A stretch of DNA of 36,095 nucleotides. It comes from Euryarchaeota archaeon UBA486. Lineage in GTDB: Archaea; Thermoplasmatota; Poseidoniia; Poseidoniales; Poseidoniaceae. The notes below the pieces were generated by a model that was not told the DNA's origin, made no database searches, and was given only the letters and a program-made list of their open reading frames with translations. The DNA lies in NCBI GenBank assembly GCA_002497765.1, contig DAET01000045.1:1-36095 (forward strand), read 5' to 3'. Each line of letters starts with the position of its first letter. The first letter of the stretch is position 1. Shown piece after piece: positions 10,201-15,882 of the stretch. The translations under genes and the position numbers were made by a program.

Positions 10201-13200
10201 ACCAACAACGTCTTCAACGACGGCGGTGAAATCGCAGATGTTTGGCTCTACACCACGAACGAAGCACAGCATGTGACCATCACCGACAACGACTTCAACC
10301 CGTCCAACGGACACGCAGTGGCCATCTACAACGGGAAGACCGAGGACGTCTTGATTCAGGACAACACGGTCGTCGGCGGCGACGATGCCTTCTACCTCAA
10401 CCGTGTGAACGACTTCACGATTGACAACAACGACATCGGCGGCATCAGCGACGACACCTCGACGGGTATCTACATCTTCGATGGACACGGCAACATCACC
10501 GACAACACCCTGACGGATGCTGACGGTGGTATGTACCTCGACAGCATGGGCGCACCGCCTGCACCGACCAACTCGCTTTGTTCGATTGGCAGCAGCGACT
10601 ACCGACGCTCGACCAGCTGTTCCTGGAACCTTGCCTCCGGCAAGACCGCTGTGGTCAACCTCGAAACCGACAGCTGGGGCTATGAAATCAGCATTGAGAT
10701 CACCAAGCCCGACGGCACCAAGGACACCTGGCCCACCTACTCGTTCAACAGCAACGCTGCGTACAGCCCACTCCGTGCTTACACGGACGCTGGCAACTAC
10801 ACGCTTGCTGTGGCCGACTCGTGGGGCGACGGTGGAGCCACCATCAGTGTGGTCGAATCCTCTGGCGCTACGGGCAGCTACGCTGGTCCAACCGTGAGTG
10901 GTAACACCATCGGATTGTCGACGGGACGAACCTCCCCGAACGCCGTTGGTATCACCGCTTCGAGCTGTGACTCCGTGGCCATCCAGTCCGCTGCCAACAC
11001 GATCAACCTTGGCGACAACGCCATCGTTCTCGACGACTGTGACTTCAGCGACGTTGGTTCCACCCTCACCGGTGATGACCTCGCCTCGACCGTCGGTATT
11101 GTCGGCGACGACACCAACACGATCCTGACCCTCAACGGTACGGACGTGAGCGGCTACGCCACCGGTGTGAGCAAGGAGAACGGCGATCTGTTCATGATTG
11201 GCGGCGCTTACCTCTCGGGTAGCGACTACGGTGTGTTCGCTGAGGACACCTACGTTGTCGCCATCGACGCTCACGTCGACGGTGGCAGCACCGGTACCGG
11301 TCTCCACGTCGAGAGCAGCCCCGATGTTTGGGTCTACCCCATGGACGCCTCGGGTGCCATCGGTATGTATGTCGAAGACACGCCATTCCGCTGGGACGGC
11401 GGTGTCGCTGACGCCACCACGGCTCTGTCCGTTGTGGACGCCACCGGTAGCGTTGAGAACATGACCTGGGCAGACGCCACCACGCAGGTGAACGCTGGCA
11501 ACAACGCTCACATCACCTCGATTGGCAACACCCTCGACAGCAGCAAGATCGTCGTGGCCAGTTCGGCCGTCATCGACGAAGCCAACCTCATGAGCATCGA
11601 CTCCACCCACCTGGGTGCTGCTCCTGCTGCTGAGGTTGCTCTCTTGCTGACCTCCACGGACGACGAGCGTGCCTCCTACGTTTCGACCTCCTTCCAGCCT
11701 GAAGCCATGACGGTGGACGGCTCGGACGAAGACTGGAACGGCGGCAACGCCCTCAACCCATCCGGCTACGCTATGCCTGGTGTGATGAGCGGCGACGGCA
11801 CCGACGACTTCCTTGTGACCTACATCGAAGGCGACGGTATCTACTTCGGTATGACCAACAGCGACCTGTCCAACTCGGACGTGTTGATTTACCTCAACAC
11901 CGGTAGCGGCGGTTCCGATGTCGGCTACAACGGCCTCGGTGGTGCACACGACCTGCCATTCAGCGCCAACTACGTGTTGTGGGCTGACAGCGAAGGTTCC
12001 TACGACCTCTACAGCTACGGCTTCCTCGGTTGGAGTCCATCCAGCCTGAGCACGGCCAACATCGACGTGGACTTCTCCACCTCGCTCGCTGAGTTCGGTG
12101 TCCCATGGAGCCGCATCGGTGGTATGCCATCCGAGATCGACATCGTGGCCATCGTCCAAGAGGAAACCACGGCTGACATCACGATTGCTCATCCAAGTCA
12201 GACCTTGGACTCCTCTGCTACCCTGCAGAGCCTGTCCAAGTTCATGACCGTCGAGTTGACCCACGGCGACCTCGCCGACGGCACGCTGACCTCCGAAGTT
12301 CTGGTCTACCAGTCCTACAAGGGCAGCACCACGGCCACCGGTCAGAAGAACTACGACCTGATGATCAAGACGCCCGCAGCCTGTGCCTACGACTGGGCCA
12401 CCGTTGAGGACATCTCCATGGCCACCAACGTCGTCTTCGACGACAGCTACGTGGCTGGAACTGGCGACACGACCAACGTTCTGAGCACGATTGACATCAA
12501 GCGTGCCTGCCCAGTGATCGACACGGAAGGAACCAGCACCGACGACGGACTCGTCGACTTCAGCAAGGACGAAGACTCCGGCGCCTTCACCTTCAGCCTG
12601 ACCAACCTGGCTGATGACGTGCAGGACGCAGAGTCCTCCCTGACCTGGACCATGACCGAGGGCACCCAAGTGGCCTTCAACAACGACGACCTCATGGACG
12701 CCGTGCTCAACGGTCAGGACGTGACCTTCACGCCCAGAGTTGACCAATTCGGTACGCAAGTGTTCTCCTTCGAGGTCACGGACAGCAACGGCTTGAGCGA
12801 CACCCACAACATCACCTTCACGGTGAACAACATCAACGACGCCCCGGTCATCTGCAACGTCGAGCGCTCCGACTGTATGCCGATCTTCTCTGAAGACGAC
12901 GGCAACTACAACATCCTCCCAGAAGGCTTTGGTACCCACACCAAGTTCCTGGGCGATGTGTCGAACGCTACCCGTTCCTACATCCGTGACATGGCCAACG
13001 AGCAAGCTCCAACCCGCCAAGTCTACACCTGGTCCGCCAGCGCTGTTGACATGGGCACCACGGACGCTTGTTCCGCCTTCAGCGTTGACATCCTCAACAA
13101 CGAATTGGCCATCACTGAGAACACCAACAACGAGTTGGGTGGCAAGTGTACGGTCACGCTCGGTCTCGCTGACGACGGTGCAGAGAACCAAGACGCTGCC

Positions 13201-15042
13201 ACCTTTGACGTGGTCTTCTCGGTTGCACCTGTCAACGACGCTCCAGTCATCAAGGACTGGAACCGCACGACCGACACCGTCATGGTGGCTGACAACGGCT
13301 CGATCCCCGCTCTCCCATGGTCCATCTCCTTGATGGAAGATGACGAGAACGTGGCGAACTTGACCTACGACCTGTCCGCCATCAAGGCTGACGTTGACCA
13401 CGAACTCGACGACCTGACCTGGACGGTTGAGTCCACGGACCAGTGTGTCTACACGAACTACTTCACCACGACCATCGTCGGTGATGACCTCGTGTTCGAC
13501 CTCATCGAGGACGCTACGACCAACGCCAACGACTGGGAAATCGACTACCTCAACAACAACGGTATCCACCAGATTGGCCCATCCGGCTCTGAGTACTGTC
13601 AGATCCGCCTGGTCCTCCGAGACACCCCAACGGCCCCAACCACGCAGGGCGAGTACAACACGTACGTGCCAAACTACGACCCAAGCGTGATGGCCATTGC
13701 TGACTACCAGCAAGGTGTGGCTACGAAGGAAATCGGTGTCCGTGTTGAGAACGTCCGTGAGCAAGTGCCTGACTACTTCTTCGACGACGAGGCTGGCTTC
13801 AGCTTCAACGGTGTCACCAACGTCATGACCGGTACCTACGTGCCGGTCACCGTCGCCGTTAACGGCGGTGGCGACGAAGGTCCATACCGATACGACCACA
13901 TGCTGGCCATCACCTACCACACGGATGGACACGACGATGTTGAGTTGACTCGCTACTACGCTGTGCCTGATTACGGTGCCAGCGTCAAGTACACCGAGGA
14001 CGTCTACATCACCAAGGACACGACCCACGTGTGGGTTGAGATGGACGTTGTGACCTGTCTGGCTAACCCCTGCGACATGTCGGTGACCGCTGCAGACCGC
14101 TTCCAGGCCGATGAGCCCGGATCGCACTACGCTATCATCAACAACGTGCAGAGCGACGACCCATGGTCCAAGCCCGGTCAGTACGGTAAGAACGCCACGA
14201 AGACCTCCGAGCGCCGACCGCTCCTCGAGGACAGCAACTGGTGTAACAACATCATGACCTCGCTTGCTACGGCTGACGTGTGTAACCACGCCAACCAGCC
14301 AGCCAGCAACTTCCTGGCCACGGACCAGTTCCTGCCAGATGTTGTGGAAACCATCGGTGCCAGCGCCGTTCCATCGTTCGCCCCAAGCATTGTCGCTGTG
14401 GCCCTCACGGGTCTCTTCGTCAGTGCCCTCTCCTTCGCCAGCCGCCGTGCTGACGACGAAGAGGAAGTCGAGTCGATGGCTGAAGACGACGCAGCCGTCA
14501 GCCCTGTGATCGCTACCATCCTGATGGTCGCAATCACCGTGGTGCTGTCCGGTGTCATCTACGTGTGGGCTTCCAGCCTGGCCGAAACCGACGTGAAGGG
14601 CGTGCCCCGTGTCACCTTCGACATCGAAGACGTCAACGGATTCGATGCTGATGAAGGCCACTGGCGCATCACCGTTGAGCAATCCCAGACGCCGCTTGCT
14701 ACGCAAGCCGTTGAGGTGAAGGTGTTCTACACCAACGCCACGGGTGCCCTCAACACCTACTCGGTGAACTTGGCTGACAGTGCCGGTGTGTACGGGTTCA
14801 ACCCTGCCAACAGCGACGCCTTCGTGACCTTCGTGGACTCGGTAACCAAGGAACAAATCTCAGAAACGGAGACCCGGTCGGTTTCGACCTTCAACTCCGG
14901 AGACACGATCTTTGTCCGAACCCACGCACCTGACGGTACGCCGCTTGAAGATGTGACGATCACCCTGAGCTATGCTCCTATCAATGGAGACGGTGCTTTG
15001 CTCCGAACTTGGGATGACCTGAGCTACGACAAGAAGGCTTGA
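1216..15042 (+). CDS. Giant secreted beta-helix surface protein fused to a type IV pilin (4608 aa)
   Basis: One open frame of 4608 residues. An N-terminal signal peptide (hydrophobic core about 13-31) is followed by a module (about 45-335) with FLNEDGS, PVHYMSADGTWEDID and YPVAIDPSI, as seen ahead of DNRLRE-type domains in WapA/RHS-like secreted proteins. A Tyr-rich stretch spans about 339-373. Ig-like modules run from about 540 to 1300. Repetitive short strands typical of a right-handed parallel beta-helix run from about 1309 to 3460, interrupted by an aromatic-rich insert (about 2239-2395). A DOMON/CBM9-like module (about 3495-3660) resembles the N-terminus of the GH57 enzyme at 26290. Cadherin-like repeats with NDAPVI motifs fill about 3770-4290. 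An anchor helix (4385-4409, VPSF...RR) is followed by an acidic linker and a whole pilin from Met4421. It probably acts as an adhesin or polymer-binding protein. The gene avoids TTA, CTA and TCA codons over long stretches, suggesting optimised, possibly high expression. Confidence 0.85.
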   Translation: MLGNKNNQKKTVFGGIGVALLLCALMVLMPMSGYVDNNETAATVESVEADSTGAEDYFALPEKLAEAEYEYDPSLELQGMRDAKTKAFLNEDGSITQMVASEPVHYMSADGTWEDIDLNIQAYPEGWGVTENTFTTYFAPEVANGISVQANEFVDPVISGINPMLVTLDVSGSAPEPFIAAPSPNGVEVGGNVIRYPLAEGFDLDYSVESNQVKQNLILREVPVIPDAAEYFGLSEGLRMPAGYALFSGETMLGEELFKTQEDLQIRHIETGELLVEIPAPMIMEAGAEEPYMGTFFVQVYGPEILLITVVESDWLLDEDRVYPVAIDPSIRVNSAAGGYCYIYYAYCYSSAYRYHYRYYGSYYYVPWHKYTFTSSSALPSGATVDKIEWKKYMNYAYGSTRTFQVKVLESCGLAPRYSYSFGSSSCSGSSISGSYLTSNYGGTAARSLKASIGRSPSAATVSSSGTGWKTVNLCNSATACAATSGGVSIITNALSNSGTVGVGEHYTGGSAYFYTYAYASGSRNSHLLITYSGGTDADAPTSDFVPYTGIDSYIEGERTLFIKLTDMSGIDTTSSGAPVLYYSTDGGSTWSTTTYGLGSNNQFDAGELVSIGTCSSTATDCRFKARVDDLSYGDDFQYYWKFQDLNQGSNGANVGYEPALTGTQTTPTPYQVDIVDPANAPTSHKKMTVLTTDVHAGSYYTPQGFMDRQLTYYSHSDEYFFEFDTSNCGTGSQSCFYTGTSTFYGNWLARGNTAPAYGYYGMNSGTNKFNQNLWNNNGDGFLQIAAKDGPGMNIIFVYNSQLNKWATVGVDTETGIDTPLTGGSQATASVSYGFSQAYKFAIPGDITGSFGTFSFNATQTSTTANRLCVTTNGWYYFYRSISTDRCTSAYYMIYGSTSSYRWSGFALGSGYYGRQASTGDITYKVGNVAPTPDTFKPEMIHSPMQDSHSKSRTVSVTILDAGDPAAGLNVSSSAGVGPTLYHRITPDGGSAGSWVSTAMSQESGKTRAQCQLAACTWSAAIEDLEVNDTVEYYFSSRDVSTVSSGVNANTSSTYSFERGDPNKVFVVEWRDMSYYTYGQLCTVQALFYDVTNEIEYKYDSNCRTTYNSWSIGYMDQTRQKGASIAHSSSTSFNTNPGHVPTTSNFRISTSSSSHAWESFDKGLVEVTNADTALTGTSNGRPYLYYCISSYYWNTYKARCNANIDIPAGFEFEYFGTTYDGDDSNDRIQLSRQGSMYFISNGNTNVERNLWTYHQPSLPYSGSSLARPGTIAPFWTGYNQYYCYVNSNQDCSVYYRVMPYEGKGTDVTADITSDPVWDLTDSPIRINPTNDYLVVSSDLTIKPGVQIFVAAGKGISFDGACTKMTALANETHPINITGMNGGEWKGMAFTDDCTSAGGTDDRHQFSHVNFENTSGAVFRSGSRHDSSGPSCGSSTADCNTGNYTMSDVTFTNVGAVFTHGSGQGTVVTMEDFEIDGVDEACFNFPENTVATLKEGTIKNCNTDGKSWGGTIVNYPGSTAGALHAENLTVENSYVNFIDVDLQHVTVSNVTVTNPSAQTGVAIDSMFGTGSNVVLNNVDVDSYANSGINAMGSIAMTDVDLGTADLWLIPGGYSQTGNGPSSTDAVFDTITAGDITMQRIHPGTFTDITADDISMSGSSIVTETVDMANFDIDSFTLAGCGWSMIMDSPSLESFKSTCSSSSAKNSISIADADFAHGSSSDHVIDGRNSHITVGESTITSSSVSSGTTEVAKARTGTNVVLIDVDLNGNDCSDSSGDTGNCAYDVSSSSSNPSMVYFGGLANVSVYRLAQSTKVYKQDHVVSATLLDSSMNELFEVGSHITDANGNTSVWVVVEDSDGTAYEDHVVRAFGTAGQNETYPDDYPDATLASAWYPSGGYTWGTHLDLLLEPAPIVFNDPTLNCYKLINDPFYTGGATSGGYDLRGNFNGATNTFTFDDTSITVSADLMLDSCGFELQGGSLRVQSTATSSPVITIKDTGFLTANNDGTSGSPAAIRAVSSTYGLHLDIQNGGTLTLDHANLRDVAWDTTTESALYIGNGATLNMMDSANIYGASANADEMATVKIQGGSANIQASSIINTGQTGTAIWIENSGATLTDIIVKNAAVGIQSYNGAPQVDGFTSTGNTVGINAYGGMSLPTIYRSTALSGASAGWTTYKIDLSTYLGTGDYLQVGANSVFAGGNAHPSYNYATSKYYFITDRMNIMFEDDAGNEWNITDSGQDGYYPYGNNDPAVTAGTHSYNGGTGGAPSWHCNYYGYSFGPNYQSWEGYFYYLYRYWLGQSVSYPDYYEAPDEFGFSWESTDFSPTGNYQSRYPYKYWGYYSPSFYFGGVYAPPEGSNGQPSTGPGQPGNVGNPPSYAAGGYPNNYGVCLDYAYTYYMNSGEGARMTFPVVDISGAVANGGNISKVYLWMDVLHRGSDNYQDRYDFVARSGNDPSDLGTYLRESGTPLFKEGTITGATTGIEIGGAFAAGHFEDIDVVGASQAGLEIVGQTTASADRLNVSSGNYGVLVSNTASGQMDLENLDLENQAVAGVYYQADVGGDLSGTITGSTGAAFKYASRTSADVEFNSMTIQNNAVGIETDGSGAFTLTDVVMSNTKDVLITGSATMEFIEGSIDTNTVEVTGTGVFERLRQLDVTLQANVSGTAEDVTGTTVILKDSDGTVTGMVDTDSNGVANDLTFITQTVDSGSCASICTANLNGYEVVASATIDYFWSGSSNNAADFRYVFETMSLTDASGNTDTVYLEDEYTARICYTSTSYVKQERCASGLSSSGSRTYSNGLVEYGYLRSHSGNDLAGETVMMDAPFMYLASGKHNWNGSTWISTASYDFDGANRMYPYYSGESSLYMHDATVTTVAVSDSGTPQGFTLGYRYYSLNVDMDNTTISGVASVIGAMGYGYYNNYELDFFKITNSTFVHFAGYSSLNNAIFMNDICLIMNGGDGNIIDSNNFVDCGVGVFAERSPYYYSHNTNEIGVDNLTVTNNVFNDGGEIADVWLYTTNEAQHVTITDNDFNPSNGHAVAIYNGKTEDVLIQDNTVVGGDDAFYLNRVNDFTIDNNDIGGISDDTSTGIYIFDGHGNITDNTLTDADGGMYLDSMGAPPAPTNSLCSIGSSDYRRSTSCSWNLASGKTAVVNLETDSWGYEISIEITKPDGTKDTWPTYSFNSNAAYSPLRAYTDAGNYTLAVADSWGDGGATISVVESSGATGSYAGPTVSGNTIGLSTGRTSPNAVGITASSCDSVAIQSAANTINLGDNAIVLDDCDFSDVGSTLTGDDLASTVGIVGDDTNTILTLNGTDVSGYATGVSKENGDLFMIGGAYLSGSDYGVFAEDTYVVAIDAHVDGGSTGTGLHVESSPDVWVYPMDASGAIGMYVEDTPFRWDGGVADATTALSVVDATGSVENMTWADATTQVNAGNNAHITSIGNTLDSSKIVVASSAVIDEANLMSIDSTHLGAAPAAEVALLLTSTDDERASYVSTSFQPEAMTVDGSDEDWNGGNALNPSGYAMPGVMSGDGTDDFLVTYIEGDGIYFGMTNSDLSNSDVLIYLNTGSGGSDVGYNGLGGAHDLPFSANYVLWADSEGSYDLYSYGFLGWSPSSLSTANIDVDFSTSLAEFGVPWSRIGGMPSEIDIVAIVQEETTADITIAHPSQTLDSSATLQSLSKFMTVELTHGDLADGTLTSEVLVYQSYKGSTTATGQKNYDLMIKTPAACAYDWATVEDISMATNVVFDDSYVAGTGDTTNVLSTIDIKRACPVIDTEGTSTDDGLVDFSKDEDSGAFTFSLTNLADDVQDAESSLTWTMTEGTQVAFNNDDLMDAVLNGQDVTFTPRVDQFGTQVFSFEVTDSNGLSDTHNITFTVNNINDAPVICNVERSDCMPIFSEDDGNYNILPEGFGTHTKFLGDVSNATRSYIRDMANEQAPTRQVYTWSASAVDMGTTDACSAFSVDILNNELAITENTNNELGGKCTVTLGLADDGAENQDAATFDVVFSVAPVNDAPVIKDWNRTTDTVMVADNGSIPALPWSISLMEDDENVANLTYDLSAIKADVDHELDDLTWTVESTDQCVYTNYFTTTIVGDDLVFDLIEDATTNANDWEIDYLNNNGIHQIGPSGSEYCQIRLVLRDTPTAPTTQGEYNTYVPNYDPSVMAIADYQQGVATKEIGVRVENVREQVPDYFFDDEAGFSFNGVTNVMTGTYVPVTVAVNGGGDEGPYRYDHMLAITYHTDGHDDVELTRYYAVPDYGASVKYTEDVYITKDTTHVWVEMDVVTCLANPCDMSVTAADRFQADEPGSHYAIINNVQSDDPWSKPGQYGKNATKTSERRPLLEDSNWCNNIMTSLATADVCNHANQPASNFLATDQFLPDVVETIGASAVPSFAPSIVAVALTGLFVSALSFASRRADDEEEVESMAEDDAAVSPVIATILMVAITVVLSGVIYVWASSLAETDVKGVPRVTFDIEDVNGFDADEGHWRITVEQSQTPLATQAVEVKVFYTNATGALNTYSVNLADSAGVYGFNPANSDAFVTFVDSVTKEQISETETRSVSTFNSGDTIFVRTHAPDGTPLEDVTITLSYAPINGDGALLRTWDDLSYDKKA
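14476..15042 (+). other. In-frame C-terminal archaeal type IV pilin module, possible internal start
   Basis: From Met4421 the last 188 residues of the giant protein read like a complete archaeal pilin: a short acidic leader (MAEDDAA), then VSPVIATILMVAITVVLSGV and about 150 mostly soluble residues. VSPVIATILMVAIT is the hallmark of archaeal pilin N-termini processed by the prepilin peptidase PibD. The preceding anchor helix (about 4385-4409) would bring the chain back to the cytoplasm, which puts the leader on the side where PibD acts. The ATG at 14476 has a purine-rich stretch ahead of it (GAAGAGGAAG, 14458-14467), so independent initiation is possible. The usual Lys/Arg before the cleavage site is absent; acidic residues are there instead. 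Confidence 0.7.
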
Positions 15043-15065
15043 GGCTTGACGGACGTCGAAGCGAC

Positions 15066-15117
15066 GTCGTCTTCGGACGACCGCCTCGGAGAGCGAGGCC
15101 CTTCGGGGCCTCCTCTC
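15066..15117 (+). terminator. Tandem UUCG hairpins after the giant gene
   Basis: Hairpin A (15066-15081) is GTCGTC-TTCG-GACGAC, a perfect six-pair stem. Hairpin B (15089-15117) is GAGAG, a bulged C, GAGGCCC, TTCG, GGGCCTC, CTCTC: twelve pairs with one bulge. Both have the extra-stable C(UUCG)G loop. A third stem, GCCTCG/CGAGGC (15083-15088 with 15094-15099), overlaps B and is mutually exclusive with it. There is no long U-tract, so this may be a 3' stabiliser, a processing site or an attenuator ahead of the phosphatase gene rather than a simple terminator. Confidence 0.55.
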
Positions 15118-15160
15118 CTTGGTGAGGTTGCTACGGTCGATGAGTCCCCTGGTGAATCAC

Positions 15161-15841
15161 ATGGCTGAAGGACAACCCAAGGTTGTGGTCTTTGACTGCG
15201 ATGGGGTGCTTGTTGATGCCGTGAGCTCATGGCGGACCCTGCACGACTCGTTTGGTACGGACAACGCTGTGAACCTGACACGGTTTATCCGTGGTGAGAT
15301 CAGCGACGTCGAGTTCATGCGCTCCGACATCCAAATGTGGAAGGCAGTGAGAAACCCCATCCATCAGGATGAGTTGTTCAGAGCCTATGCCGGTGTCAAG
15401 TTGATGCCAGGCGCACGAGCGTGTGTTGAACGCCTCCAACAGGCAGGCGTCTTCGTTGCCATCGTGAGTGCTGGTGTCGACCTGTTCGTGAGTTCCATTG
15501 CGAGCATGCTCAACGTGGATGATTGGATTGCCAACGGGTTCGTCTTTGACGACGAGGGCTACCTCACGGACGAGGGTGTATGCCGACTTCACGCCAGTGG
15601 AAAAGGCGCCATCATCTCCCGATTACTGGAGATGAACGACCTTGAGGCAAAGGACTGTGTTTCCGTCGGCGATTCAGAAATGGACTTGTCCATGATGGTC
15701 GAAGGCAGCCGGTTCATTGGATTCAATCCCACCAGGGACAGTTCCAAGGAAGCGTTTGAAGCTGCAGGTGTACCCGTGGTGACCGTCAAAGATCTGCAGG
15801 CCATTTTGCCACTGATGGGCTTTGACGTGGACGGAAATTAA
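15161..15841 (+). CDS. HAD-superfamily phosphatase, phosphoserine phosphatase-like
   Basis: The 226-residue cytoplasmic protein carries the four HAD motifs: FDCDGV with the Asp nucleophile (Asp12) near the N-terminus, IVSAG with the motif II Ser, the Lys of GKGAI, and the acidic motif GDSEMD. The overall pattern and size fit the SerB/phosphoserine phosphatase branch, with an alpha-helical cap between motifs I and II. The real substrate cannot be fixed by eye; a sugar-phosphate phosphatase linked to the neighbouring glucan locus is an alternative. The ATG at 15161 is chosen because GGTGA (15151-15155) lies five bases upstream; in-frame starts at 15119 (TTG) and 15140 (ATG) have worse spacing. 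It lies 118 bases after the giant gene and 41 bases before the transporter operon. Confidence 0.8.
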   Translation: MAEGQPKVVVFDCDGVLVDAVSSWRTLHDSFGTDNAVNLTRFIRGEISDVEFMRSDIQMWKAVRNPIHQDELFRAYAGVKLMPGARACVERLQQAGVFVAIVSAGVDLFVSSIASMLNVDDWIANGFVFDDEGYLTDEGVCRLHASGKGAIISRLLEMNDLEAKDCVSVGDSEMDLSMMVEGSRFIGFNPTRDSSKEAFEAAGVPVVTVKDLQAILPLMGFDVDGN

Positions 15842-15854
15842 GACGCCTAAGGTG

Positions 15855-15860
15855 TTTAAT
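15855..15860 (+). promoter_or_regulatory. TATA-like box of the transporter operon
   Basis: TTTAAT at 15855-15860 is centred about 26 bases before the ATG at 15883, the spacing expected if transcription starts at or next to the start codon (a leaderless transcript). No Shine-Dalgarno precedes this ATG, while the three downstream genes of the operon all have one, which fits leaderless initiation of the first gene. Confidence 0.45.
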
Positions 15861-15882
15861 CCGCCATCACCATCGCTCGGTC

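Noticed and set aside
9694..14856. Minus-strand open frame of 1720 codons antisense to the giant gene
   Set aside because: Same cause: codon bias of the sense strand. The product has no family motifs, while the sense strand has clear domains throughout.
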